Of a stretch of DNA of 64,000 nucleotides, positions 22,264 through 32,526 are shown in pieces. Source of the DNA: Calliopum simillimum. Taxonomy: Eukaryota > Arthropoda > Insecta > Diptera > Lauxaniidae. The stretch is from positions 46,627,948 to 46,691,947 of the forward strand of contig OX638370.1 of the NCBI GenBank assembly GCA_951812925.1, in the 5' to 3' direction. The notes beneath the pieces are model-generated. The model saw only the letters and a list, made by a program, of their open reading frames with translations, was not told where the DNA came from and did no database searches. A program made the position numbers and the translations under genes. Positions within the stretch are counted from its first letter, which is position 1. Every line of letters starts with the position of its first letter.

Positions 22264-23823
22264 TGTAGCGTGTGACCTCCCTTTAAAAAAAAGATATAAA
22301 ATGTGTACGGCAGGGTTAATGAATTCGAAGTTAATTTTTCAGTTCATGAAACACCCTATGCTCAATGTGATATTTACCGTAATACCTACTAATACTATCA
22401 CACGAAACAATAAAAGATCGGGTAATTGAATGTCACTTTCAAATGACATTGGAGTTATTAGACGAAATTTTTTAGCGCGATCTTAAAACGTCACCGAAAT
22501 CCATAGGAATGAGGAGACCAGAATAGGTTGATAATTATTTGACGAAGGATTTTGTTTATAGGTGTTAGTAAATAGATACCGTAAAATTGGGTTGTTGGCA
22601 ACGGATTTTTCTAGACACGAGGAGTTGCGTTTTGGATTTTGTGCGGGTTAGTCGGTTTCGCGGAAAAATAAAATTAAAAAGAAAATGGCTGAAAATTTGT
22701 GAAAGGAAAAGGTGAACAGTTTTCTTAAATTTTAATAAAAGATAAAGAAAAAACAATTGATATTAAAAAAAAACTATAAACAAAATCCAAAAGGAACAAG
22801 TGTTTTAATAAAAATATTTTATGTGATTCCTTTTTGCGCGTGAAATACATGAACATATCGATACCTTAGAGCGCTATAGTCCTATCTCCACTTTTTGAGA
22901 TTTTTGCAGTCATCGTTTTTTCGCGTTTTCTTCGCGTTTCATGACTTTTTGCGACATTTAAGTGATTTTTTTTGTCGCTCAATTACGACTATCCTAGTCG
23001 CCCCATATACGGCAGTAAAGGCAACAACAACAACACCAAAAGTGATGAAAAATTTTTCCAGCAACTACAGAATCAGAGAAAACGTGTTGTTAGAAAAGAT
23101 CGAGAGCAGCAGTCATCTTCTTGTGGCGGTGTCACTTACATTGACAACATAAATAACATTCATTCAACACAACAGAACGGCAGCAGCGATCATCTAACTT
23201 CGGCAGTGTCATGTAAAAAGCAGAAATTTTAACGCAGGTGGTAGCAGAAATTGGCGTGAGGCATTATTATTTTTTTTTAATAATCAGTATTTCTTAAGTA
23301 TAATTATTTCTTAATTATTATTATTCTTTAAGATAATTACTTTAGTGTCTATATGGTATTTTTAAGGAATAGTCCATTATTGGTTTTCAAAATTTTGTAA
23401 CAGGGGCCTCTTAGGGAAAGAAATTTGAAAAGCTTTGTTTATGATTAATTTTAGTAGAAATAAGGATAAAAAGAAATAATATGAATTTGAAAATTATTAA
23501 AAACAATTTGATCTAAAAACGGTTAAAAAAATTAAAACGGTATAAATTTTGGGAATGGTGGGAGGAGGTTTTAACGAAGGTGAGTCCATGACGTAGGAGT
23601 GTGAAGCCAAACATTTCTTTTCTTTTCTGCGGCAGATTAGCTGAATCAAGGTTTTTGTTAGTTTTTTTTTATTTAAAAAGGAACGTTTTCTCTTCATTAG
23701 GAAAAATCTTCTTATTGTTGGATCCTTCGGATAGATTGGCTGGGTTGAGGACCACCCCTCAAAATTTCGGAGAGCTAGCCGGGAAAGTTGCCAATCTGCC
23801 ATGATTAAGTAAGGGACACCACA
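22264..23823. mobile_element. 1.56-kb insertion with CCCG duplication
   Basis: The inverted partner block at 28400 gives the uninterrupted sequence (AATCCCGCAAAACTTTCC). Here it is split by 1560 bp flanked by direct CCCG repeats (22260-22263 and 23824-23827). The insertion begins TGTAGCGTGTGACC and ends GGGACACCACA, a short imperfect inverted repeat with TG...CA ends. That fits either an LTR-type sequence (4-bp duplication) or an unclassified DNA element. It contains a less AT-rich block with an open frame at 22972-23232. No reverse transcriptase or transposase is seen. Confidence 0.7.
22972..23232 (+). CDS. Asn/Gln/Ser-rich ORF inside the 1.56-kb insertion (uncertain)
   Basis: An 86-codon frame opens at a TTG, so no ATG start is visible; the frame may be an exon. 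It encodes a hydrophilic peptide (SLNYDYPSRPIYGSKGNNNN, then QRKRVVRKDREQQ) with basic and polar repeats, ending SCKKQKF. Its composition is less AT-rich than the surroundings and looks coding-like, reminiscent of fly low-complexity protein segments or a retroelement gag N-terminus. No domain is recognised. Confidence 0.25.
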   Translation: MSLNYDYPSRPIYGSKGNNNNTKSDEKFFQQLQNQRKRVVRKDREQQSSSCGGVTYIDNINNIHSTQQNGSSDHLTSAVSCKKQKF

Positions 23824-23871
23824 CCCGCAAAACTTTCCAGGTAACATCATTTTACTCTCCCAAATGATTGT
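23824..23871. repeat. Left inverted block, inner remainder
   Basis: Continuation of the block after the 1.56-kb insertion: CAAAACTTTCCAGGTAACATC...CTCCCAAATGATTGTAC. It is the inverted copy of 28348-28404. It ends where the pseudogene coding sequence resumes. Confidence 0.7.
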
Positions 23872-25640
23872 ACTAATTGCACAAGAGTTGAAACAGCCTT
23901 ATATCCAAGTAGCATACGATCTCGCTATTGCAAAAGTGGGTTTACAGATTCAATCAACAGAAAAACCAAAGTTTGATCGGATATTTATACATTTGGGTCC
24001 TTTCCATATTATGATGGTGTATTTTAAATTGTAGGAAAAGTAATAATTGACTGGATTAACAAATGTTATGGTTGAAAGTAACTTGCTGGCTAATGGATCA
24101 TTAAAGGGATTTCTTAAAGGAACACACTACATCCTCTTATGGCACATGCACTGGAGGTACTATATTTCTACAAAATTCTCTAATGATGTGATAGAGGAAA
24201 TTGTGCAAATTTGTACAAAATCATCATTTAAATTTCAAAACGAGGAGATCAAAACATTATTTAAGGACTATTTGAAATTTACAGAACCACCACTCAACGG
24301 TAAATATGGAAAAACACCCTAATTTTACGTAATTTATGTAAATCTAGTATATTATTATTAAAAACTGTCAAGAAGCATCCGCATCGGGGATTTTCAACTT
24401 TTTAAATATGTGCTGCCGAAAATCACAAACCTATTTTTTATATGCAACCAGCAAAATTATGCTCGATGCATCGCGATAGTCAGTCAAATACTTAGATAAT
24501 TTATTGCAAGTCAGCCAAACGCATCCTAATTTGTATGATGAATTTAAGAATGGATTCTGAGGAAACTAAAGAACTGATAAAACATTTACTCGGCAACCCA
24601 TTGATTTAGTTTTGGAGCAAACAATTAATGCAGATGCTGCTAGAAGGCTTACAGGAGTAATTCATTTTACAAATTCTATCTCTGCTTGTCAACGATGGGC
24701 ACAAACAAAGCCAACAATAATAATTCATGTTTATGAACAGTTAGGCTTACAGAAACAACAAAAGAAAATGTCAAACGATGCACAAAATAGCAAGAAAAAA
24801 TTTTAAAATCGGTCCGACAGACTTTGTTTTATGCACGTTTTATTGAGAAAATGAACAGAAAAAACCAAAGACCATCTAGCTATAATTACATTTATCTTGC
24901 TTAAAACAATGTAAAATGTGTGCAATCATCACAGCATTATTTTGGCACCAAAAACTTAAAGATTGGACCATAAATAACAAACTTGGGTCCTTTTAAACGA
25001 AAAGCAGATACACAAATAGTGCATCATTTTTGGGGCATAGAAGCAAAGGCAGCAATCTCCATTTCTTTCTTGAACGTGTCTGATAGTGTTTGATCACAAG
25101 CTACCTTCAAATACAAGTAGATGGCACTCCCATAGAGGTATAGAAACGAAGGTGGCAGTGTCTCCTTAAGTCATGGACATGTTTGATAGATACATCTAGT
25201 TGTGTTTGATGATAGCGTATCAGACACTTTCAAGAAAAACATGGAGATTGCAGCCTTTGCTTCTATACCCCTCATTTGTGCAATATAGATTATAATGTGA
25301 ATATTGCCATAAGAGCTAGCGACACTGTTATGGCTGCTATTATACTTGGAAACATGCATCACGTAAAAATTCCGGTGTCCGACGTCTGGATGATGTCAGG
25401 GACTGTTAACAGAATTAGATACATAGACCTGACAAAAATGTATGAACAGCTAGGAAGTCTAATGTGGAAAAGCTTGCCAGCACTTCATGATTTCACAGGA
25501 TGTGACTATAATACTGCATTTTTTAGAAAAACAAGAATGCATGCAGATGTTTTAAAATTTTAGCAACATTAATTTTGTTGGTGCAGAGGAAAACAACATA
25601 AATTTTGATAAAGTTCAGCAGTTTATTTGTGACTTATGTA
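23872..25640 (+). pseudogene. Middle and C-terminal part of zinc-finger/'FTGCD' family ORF
   Basis: The broken gene resumes with VLIAQELKQPYIQVAYDLAIAK and KPKFDRIFIHLGPFHIMM, the family's LGxFHxxM box. Then come ESNLLANGSLKGFLKGTHY (from 24047), LEQTINADAARRLTGVI and SISACQRWAQT (24612-24806). Next is an acidic segment, VNIAIRASDTVMAAIILGN (25276 on), where the family usually has an SDTD box. Last is LPALHDFTGCDYNTAFFRK (about 25480-25540). A local inverted duplication (25030-25110 against 25195-25270) lies inside. The frame is cut by a mariner at 25643. Confidence 0.7.
25030..25270. repeat. Local inverted duplication inside pseudogene
   Basis: GGCATAGAAGCAAAGGCAGC (about 25035) and the following 60 bp reappear in reverse complement at about 25195-25270 (...GCAGCCTTTGCTTCTATACC). 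The right copy is in frame with the coding relic (SDTFKKNMEIAAFAS); the left copy is the inverted duplicate. Confidence 0.7.
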
Positions 25641-25642
25641 TA

Positions 25643-26956
25643 CACGAGGGGCCTTACAAAAGTTCGCCTAGTAGAATTGAAAAAACTGGATAAAATTTTT
25701 TTTAAATTTATGACTTTATTCTTCATCTATTTGCATTTTTTCAACGTAATCGCCATTTATTTTGATTCATTTTTGAAGTCGATAAATCCATCTTGAAAAA
25801 TAGCCTTAAAAATCGGCTTTTTGCTGTTTTACAATTTCATCATTAACCGCATTTATGATCTCCTCATTGCTGTTGAAGACTCTCCCTCTCAAATTTTTTT
25901 TCTTTTTTGGAAACAACCAGAAGTCACAAGGCGCTAGATCTGGGGAATATGGTGCTGGACGAATTTCTTCGATGCCTGAAAGCGCAATAAAACGGTCGTT
26001 TTTTCAGCAGTGTGCGCACTATCGTGATGTAGAAAGTAGCGGCGTAGCTCCTTTTTTGGCGTTTTCTCAATAAATTTTGGAAAACTTTTGGTAAACAGGT
26101 TTCATTATACCACTCAGCAGTAACCGTCTGACCTTTTTCCAAAGGAATAGCAGCTACAACTTTCTCTCTGGTCTAGTAAACTGACATCATTACTTTTGTT
26201 GCTGACTTTTGGTGCTTTGCTTTAACAGGTGGATTTGCACTTTCTGGGCTCCATACCAAGGATTGTTGCTTGGTTTTAGGGGCGTACTTGTAAAACCATG
26301 CTTCATCACCAGTTACTATTTTCTTGAAAGTGTTACTCTCCGTTTTTGAATTTTTCAAGAAAATACTTAGCAAAACGCACACGTGCCTCTTTTTGAGCAT
26401 CACTTTAAATTCTAGGAACCCATCGTGCAGATTTCTTCGTGTATCCAAGATCATTTTTTAATATTCGCGATACAGCCATGGCATTCAAGCCCAGTTCCTC
26501 AGCAATGATTTTCTGGGTTAATCTTGAATCTTTGTCAATTTAAGACTTCACCAGCCTACACTTGCATAATCAGCCGAAGATTTTGGGCGGCCTACTCGAG
26601 GTTCGTCCTCCACAGAAAAATTACCTGTCTGGAACCTTCGGAACCACTTTGAAGTAGTCACGAGAGTTGTCGCATTAACTTCAAATGCTATTTGGCATTC
26701 ACTTAATGTTTCCACAGGCTTGAGCTTACGTCGAAATCCAAAAAGAATAGCAAACCGAATCTCTTGCTGCGTTGGCACTGGAATATCTGCTGACATTGTT
26801 TCACGAATTTTACGTTTTCTTCTCTCCAGTTTGACCGCTCTTTCTAAAAATTGAAATGATATATCGTAAGACTATAACAAATAATACGCAATTTTTTGAT
26901 TTACTAAAAATTTATAACATGACACCAACCAAGCGAACTTTTGTTAGGCCCTCCGC
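25643..26956 (-). mobile_element. mariner element, full length, degenerate
   Basis: 1314 bp, the normal size for mariner, with imperfect terminal inverted repeats (GAGGGGCCTTACAAAAGTTCGC at the left; the right is the complement of GGAGGGCCTAACAAAAGTTCGC) and TA at both ends (25641-25642, 26957-26958). It carries one broken transposase gene on the minus strand. It inserted into the coding sequence of the zinc-finger/'FTGCD' family gene, which continues on the right side with YGVRDVDAARLQLFVETYT. Confidence 0.85.
25775..26796 (-). pseudogene. mariner transposase pseudogene
   Basis: About 340 codons, the usual mariner length, starting MSADIPVPTQQEIRFAILFG with the helix-turn-helix region (KWFRRFQTGNFSVEDEPRVGRP, 26548-26796). 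The catalytic domain follows: TGDEAWFYKYAPKTKQQSLVW (first aspartate), HHDSAHTAEK (second, in a shifted frame near 26015) and YSPDLAPCDFWLFPK (third, near 25940). That is the D,D34D arrangement expected for mariner by family knowledge. Several frame changes and stops make it inactive. Confidence 0.85.
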
Positions 26957-26958
26957 TA

Positions 26959-27060
26959 TGGAGTAAGGGATGTAGATGCTGCTCGCCTTCAGCTGTTTGT
27001 TGAAACGTACACAGCATCTGATGTAAATGAAGCAATTGAAAAAAGAATAAGAAATTTCAG
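26959..27060 (+). pseudogene. C-terminal tail of zinc-finger/'FTGCD' family ORF
   Basis: Directly after the mariner, the frame reads YGVRDVDAARLQLFVETYTA and then SDVNEAIEKRIRNF. It joins the FICDLC... end left of the mariner in sense with the family pattern (a 'YGV' segment some 40 residues after FTGCD). Coding similarity fades by about 27060. Confidence 0.55.
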
Positions 27061-27118
27061 GCCGGTCACATACTTAGGCCACCGATAAGCACGGCAGACT
27101 GATGGGCTCGTAAAAAAC
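27056..27118. repeat. Segment shared in inverted orientation with 36488-36556
   Basis: TTTCAGGCCGGTCA....GCACGGCAGACTGATGG.CTCGTA occurs here on the plus strand and at 36488-36556 on the minus strand. It lies beside large inverted-repeat structures in both places. Origin unknown. Confidence 0.6.
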
Positions 27119-27129
27119 ATGTCCGAAGC

Positions 27130-28345
27130 TATCGACTTCCATGTATGTAAATATCGACTACACCCAGTTTTTTTCAAATTTATGTGCTCAGCTCTTCGTC
27201 TACAACATTTTAATTTTTTTAAAGGCTTTGCATAAAACGTCTTAAAAGTCCAAATGTTTTAGATTTTTGGCTAGCATTACTTAACACCGATTGTATTTTA
27301 AGCAATGCTTCCCGAAACTGGCTTAAAAATCTAAAATATCTGAATATTTTATTATAAAAAAAACATTGAGTCAATGTCTAAAAAAGAGGGAATCACCCTA
27401 ATGTAAATTGATAGAAAACATGTAAATGCAGATCAAAAAACATAACAAGAGAGTAAATTTCATTTTATTCCAAGCGTTAACTAAAATTAAATCACGTGAG
27501 AAGAAAACACGTAAAAACTGCTGCAGGTAAAATTTCACAGGAATAAATGAAATTACGGTAAAAGCAAAAGTTTCCAACGAATAAGTTTGGCATTTAAATT
27601 GAATTTTTATGTTTCCTCGGAAGGAGGAAAGCAAAATAATTTGGATTAAGCAATTGTGAGTTCAGTCAGAATGAATTGAAGGAAGTAATTCTCACCTTTC
27701 TTGTGTAGTTTCTTCGTCGTAGGTACTCAATTAACATATTTCGTTGCTTAAAAAAGAAATAAAAATTTTATCGTTTTTTCTTTGCTTAGTAAAATAAGGA
27801 TACTTAATGCTAGTAAATAAAAAAGTAAAAAACACTTAAAGAAGAATATATTTAGCTGCTAAGGAGTTCAACTTTAGGATCCTAGGCATAATCTGTATTT
27901 TCATTTCTAGATGATAATATTTCCTTTTCCTTAAGCATATAGGCTGAAATCTAAGCAATGATACTAAGGAAATAAAAAAACTCAACTACCACTACAACCT
28001 GCAGGTGCTCTTACATCCACCAAAGATTTATCTTTCTTTAGTTCTGTAATACTCGTACTTTGTTACATCTACTTTTGTTGATTAATTTTCGAAAGGATAG
28101 GAAAAAGGTCCATTTATTTTAAACCATACAAACATCCGATGTTGGATAAGAAAATAAATTTTGAGGGGCTAGATATAAATGATGCGATATTTTCAGCTAA
28201 GGAAACCATAATAGATCCTTCCATTTGAAGACGGAAATGGCCTATATTACACTTTATTGGCTTAAAATCTAGATAAAAAGTGGAAAAGTTGAATTAAAAA
28301 ACAAAATTTTCCATATTTACTAACATTTTTTGGTTTCAAAAATGG
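27130..28345. other. AT-rich stretch, nothing recognised
   Basis: Contains a weak inverted repeat around 27255-27345 (TTTTAGATTTTTGGCT / GGCTTAAAAATCTAAAAT) and otherwise only short chance ORFs. Confidence 0.35.
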
Positions 28346-28347
28346 TT

Positions 28348-28487
28348 TTAGTACAATCATTTGGGAGAATAAAATGATGTTACCTGGAAAGTTTTGCGGG
28401 ATTTTGGCAAATGAGTTACTTTATAGATTTCGATGTGCTCTTTCAGAATTTCAACTTTGCTACCTCGAGTCGTGTTCGCTCGCGCCG
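28348..28487. repeat. Right inverted block, inner part
   Basis: Inverted copy of 23824-23876 joined to 22175-22263, uninterrupted here, giving the empty site for the 1.56-kb insertion. It is cut at 28488 by the Transib-type element and continues at 30190. Confidence 0.75.
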
Positions 28488-29133
28488 CACAGTGCTTTGA
28501 GCCCATACAAAAAATGGTCAAAAATAGAAGGAGTGGTTGGATATCGATGAAATTTGGTACTTTAAATAATTTGGGGCTGCTGAGCTCAGATTTGTTGTAA
28601 ACTTTATGGTTTTGCTAAAAACCAGGTGTTTAGGACGATTTTCTTAAGTCCCATGTATAACGATTTTTTTATTTATCTTTAAAATATGTGTTTTTGTAAT
28701 ATACGTAGTAGAAATAATGTTTTATGTACTTTTGAAACCATTTGTGTTAATAAAAACAAAAAAAAAAATTTTCAACATAAATTTTATGTTTCGTGTAAAT
28801 TTTTCATTTTAAGCATTTTAAAAAAAAAAAAAAATATTTGTAGGACGAAGTAGGAAAAGTTATTTGCAGTTCCTGATTATATAGAATCCGTACTAGAGAC
28901 TAAAAAAAAAACGGCTCTTATTTTTATAAGATTTGTTTTTTTTTTTTCATCGAAATTTGTCAATTTCTGAAGTTAATCATTTGATAATATCATATATTAA
29001 AACCACTACAATATATATTAAATTATATATTTTCAAAAATTTTTTAATTTTATTTATTTACCTAATATTATTTATAATAAAAAACTTTACTTCGTTTAGT
29101 TTAATCAAAACACAAATTTTTGATAATTATTTG

Positions 29134-29970
29134 TAGAGTCCGACCGATTAATCGGCTTCGGCTTCGGCTTCGGCCAGATTCGGCCAAAAAAACGCCTTCG
29201 GCCTCACATTCGGCCTTCGGCCTAAAATAAGCCGAAGGTTTGGCCGAAGCCGAATGTTTGTAACTTTAATTAAAAAAGAAATTATTTCTTCTTAAACAAA
29301 AATGTTAAAATGTCAAAATACTACTAAGACAGAAATTTTGAAATTTCTGCATCAAAATTATGCTGAAAAAAATATAACAGATAATATGTTTATCGAAATT
29401 GAAGGATCTACACCTTCCTGTTCAAATTCAGCCGCTTCCACTAGAAACCAATACCCAAAAGATGATCTGTGGGATTCGCACGATAAAATGCCTTTGACTG
29501 GGACAGCTTCTGACCACGTTCGTTTGCCTTTTGAGGAACAATTAGCTTGTTATTTAAAGGAACCTTTGCAGTTGAGGACCACGGATATATATCATTATTG
29601 GGCCTGCAGTCCATATATTCATTTACGACCAGCATCCTAAAAATTTTTGTCAACTCCTCCTACAAGTGGCCCAAGTGAACAATTGTTCAGTGCTGCGGGT
29701 CAAATATATGCTGACCGAAGAGCCAATCTACATGGAGAAAATGCAGAAAAACTGCTGTTTCTAGCTTACAACATTAGGTTATTTAATTTTGATTATTAAC
29801 TATTTATTTTTATTTAAGAACTAATAAAAAAAAGTAGTACAAAAAATAAGTGTTACAAATATAATGGAACCTTCGGCTTCGGCTTCGGCTTCGGCCGAAG
29901 GTTGTAAAAAAACCGATTAATCGGCTTCGGCTTCGGCTTCGGCCAAAAAGTCACCTTCGGTCGGACACTA
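29134..29970 (+). mobile_element. hAT element, internally deleted, with CGGCTT subterminal repeats
   Basis: 837 bp flanked by a perfect 8-bp duplication ATTATTTG (29126-29133 and 29971-29978). The terminal repeats are TAGAGTCCGACCGA and the complement of TAGTGTCCGACCGA, matching the TAGNG start of hAT ends. Dense (CGGCTT)n and GGCCGAAG repeats lie just inside both ends, probably transposase-binding sites. It retains only the C-terminal part of a transposase gene. The Transib-type copy at 6804-7675 has the unoccupied site. Confidence 0.9.
29302..29800 (+). pseudogene. hAT transposase C-terminal (dimerisation) domain remnant
   Basis: The frame starts MLKCQNTTKTEILKFLHQNY and is open to a TAA at 29640. 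It continues in the same frame past that stop with the hAT C-terminal dimerisation motif: YHYWACSPYIHLRP, then PPTSGPSEQLFSAAGQIYAD and NLHGENAEKLLFLAYNIRL. hAT transposases are normally about 600 residues; the catalytic core is missing, so this copy is an internal deletion derivative. One stop interrupts the dimerisation domain. Confidence 0.85.
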
Positions 29971-30189
29971 ATTATTTGTTTAAGAGAACCCAAAACGAGT
30001 TGAAGAAAACATGATTTTTTTTGAAAAATATCTCAACTTTGAAGTGTCACAGCATAGCCAAAACTGAGTTTTTCCCCTAAATATTTTGGTTTTATTTTAT
30101 TGATACAATTACCTGTCGATTGATATCAATATTGTTAGGTTTTAAGTCACAAAACATTTTGATTTTTGGCTATGGGCCAACGCAGTGTG

Positions 30190-30485
30190 CGCCGTCGTAT
30201 TGGAAAAATGGCGTCCAAAATCAGTTTTTTACAAATATCTCTTTAACGGTTACATCTAGAGAAAAATATTGTTGCGCAATATTGTAGCTTATAAAATTTT
30301 CTATAAAAATTACCTTCCGATTGTTTTCATACGACTTATAACTCAGGAGATATCCTAATTCCAAAAAATAGTAAATTGTGCATGCCGTTTTTGAGTAGGC
30401 ACAGTGATCTGTTGAGTTTAAAATTACGATAACTCATGAACGGTGAGCCACACATTTAAAGTAAAAATACATATTTATAGGGAAT
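30190..30485. repeat. Right inverted block, outer part
   Basis: Inverted copy of 21890-22180, with TTATAACTCAGGAGATATCC and GATAACTCATGAACGGTGAG. It continues the block at 28348-28487 beyond the Transib-type insertion. Similarity to the left block ends near 30485. Confidence 0.7.
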
Positions 30486-30959
30486 TAGCGGCTCAAAATC
30501 TATTTAACAGGTTTAACAGTTAAAACTTTTAAACAAAAATTTATTCCATATTCAGGACCACTTTTTGGGTTTTAAAATGGTTTGGGTTGCATCACATGTT
30601 CTTTGAAATGGACCAAATTTTACGTGTTTCTTATTTACATCAAATAGAACATTTTGGTGGTATGGGAGAGCAATTCCAAAAAAATTTAAAATTTTAGACC
30701 ACCCTTATGTACATATGCCTGAATACACCAAATGAGTTTATTTTTCAACTTTTATGGCTGCCTCATATAAGTAGTTGTTATTAAAACATAGATATCTATG
30801 TACAAACCTAGCACATACAATGCGTCACAGAAGTATTTTGCATACAAAGAATATTCAAATATTCGAACTTATACCTAATTTTCAACCGTTTCGTCCTTAA
30901 AAAAGTAGTATTTTTTTTATAAGCTTCGAGTCAATGTACGTTAACTATGATACCACTTC

Positions 30960-31600
30960 ATAAAAAAATTAAAATATTGTGTTCTAACCACTTTAAAGCA
31001 AACAAATGATTTATACATCTAACGAGTTACCAATGATTATTATCCGATCAAAATTGAATGAGTTATAGCAAGAAAAACTTCGATTTTTTCAAAATTTTAT
31101 GTATCAACGTCATATGACAAAATGCATATATTGCTTTTAAATAAATTTTTTAGCAATCTTATTCAATGGCACATCAAATTGCAAGCATTTTGAGCCTACT
31201 CTGAGCAAAATCGAATAAAATTTCGTGCAGATATTAAGGATATGATTTTAATTCGAAAAAAAAAACACCAACGCATTTCCTTCTGATTTGGTATCTATGG
31301 ACCTGCAGGTACCATAATCCACTTTCCATTAAATCAATTGTGGTGCAGTTTTAGAGAAATCCCAATTTTAATGAAATTTTCCATATTAAATGATAAAACC
31401 TAAAAAACTAAAGCCAACAAACAAAAACAAGAATAGTAATTAGGTAGTAAATTTTTTAGGTTTTATCGTTTAATATGGACAGTTTCATTAAATTGGGATT
31501 TCTCAAAAACGGCACCACAATTGATTTTATGGAAAATGGATTTTGATATCTGAACGCTTTCGAATTAAAATCGTTTCCACCTAGCCTTGCCTATTTATGT
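30960..31600. mobile_element. Foldback element related to the 40.3-41.7 kb palindrome
   Basis: A hairpin is formed by 31247-31385 and 31443-31572 (CAATTGTGGTGCAGTTTT.GAGAAATCCCAATTT against its complement). The part at 30960-31250 (GAGTTATAGCA.GAAAA, TATTAAGG) resembles the interior of the palindrome at 40290-41747. Ends are not precisely defined. Confidence 0.55.
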
Positions 31601-31799
31601 GGAAAGTGCGCACTTATTAGAAGTATGATAAATTTATATTGAACTAATTAAACCGTAATTTTTACAATTTTTCAACCACAGATGCAAGCAAGTGTTAACA
31701 TGGAAATTGATTACATATGTTTCGGCTAATTCCACATTCATACACTTCCATATATAATCATGTATATAGCCTCATCAGATCAATTTTCAGTTAACTCTT

Positions 31800-31890
31800 G
31801 TCAGAAACCGTACTCGAACCCGTGACTCCGGTTTTCTAATGAAAGAAAACGCGGTGTTTTAGCGATTGTGCTATTAGACACGGATAAACA
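31800..31890 (-). repeat. tRNA-like T-box relic
   Basis: On the minus strand a stem-loop (GTTTTCT...AGAAAAC) is followed by CGGGTTCGAGTACGG, a T-arm-like box. The rest does not fold as a tRNA. Possibly a SINE relic; weak. Confidence 0.25.
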
Positions 31891-31899
31891 GCGGATACA

Positions 31900-32526
31900 G
31901 CGCCGTCTGTTGTGAAAAATTGCCAAATTGTTAGTTGGTAGCACACTCAGGTTTTGAGAAAAAAAATTTTCTTAGTCTTGCTGCAAAAAATAATTTTTTT
32001 GAAAGCCATTTTTCGGTTTAAATTTATAGGTGTCTCACTTGAGAAATTTTTGGCCTCCTACGACTTGCAATGTTAAAAAGAAAGAACTGGAATGATGGGG
32101 TGTAGGGACTTATGGTTGAAAAAGATGAACTTTTTTCCCCTTGGGTACATACATAAATGCAAGGTGAGCTTTATGTTAATAATACTCGTACATAAAACCA
32201 TTTTTTATATTAAAAAGTTTTTTATTATTTTTTTGTATAAAACAAAGAACATAGAAACTGCATTTGCTGGTGTTCAATCACAATCACATTCAAACATACA
32301 TATGTGCTTTTACCAAAAACTTTGAACAATTTTTTATTTTTGTTTTTTTAGTTTTTAAAAACCTACCAAAATTGAATTACCGCCTCAGCAACAAGGCACC
32401 TCCCACCTGTTCTGCTTTCCATTAACAGTATAAAACTAGTAAAGTATTTCACGTTTTTTGCTCGATTCGACATGAACATTTTGTAAATAGAAAAATTCTT
32501 CCACAAGAAAATGATACTACGGGATG
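31900..32526. other. Spacer, nothing recognised
   Basis: Non-coding, AT-rich sequence between two foldback elements. Confidence 0.3.

Larger units (their letters stand above)
28488..30189. mobile_element. Transib-type non-autonomous element, family 1, copy b (carrying an hAT)
   Basis: Second copy of the element at 6804-7675, flanked by the 5-bp duplication CGCCG (28483-28487 and 30190-30194), a GC-rich target as is usual for Transib. The left end reads CACAGTG, then 12 bp, then ACAAAAAAT, close to a 12-spacer recombination signal. The right end is the complement of CACACTG, then 13 bp, then CCAAAAATC. Removing the nested hAT (837 bp plus one 8-bp duplication) leaves about 857 bp, the same size as copy a. 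No transposase. Confidence 0.85.

Noticed and set aside
25855..26073. Plus-strand ORF opposite the mariner
   Set aside because: Antisense to the mariner transposase motif YSPDLAPCDFWLFP; not a separate gene.
29302..29640. 112-codon ORF as a host gene
   Set aside because: It lies inside an hAT with perfect duplications and continues into the hAT dimerisation motif after one stop.
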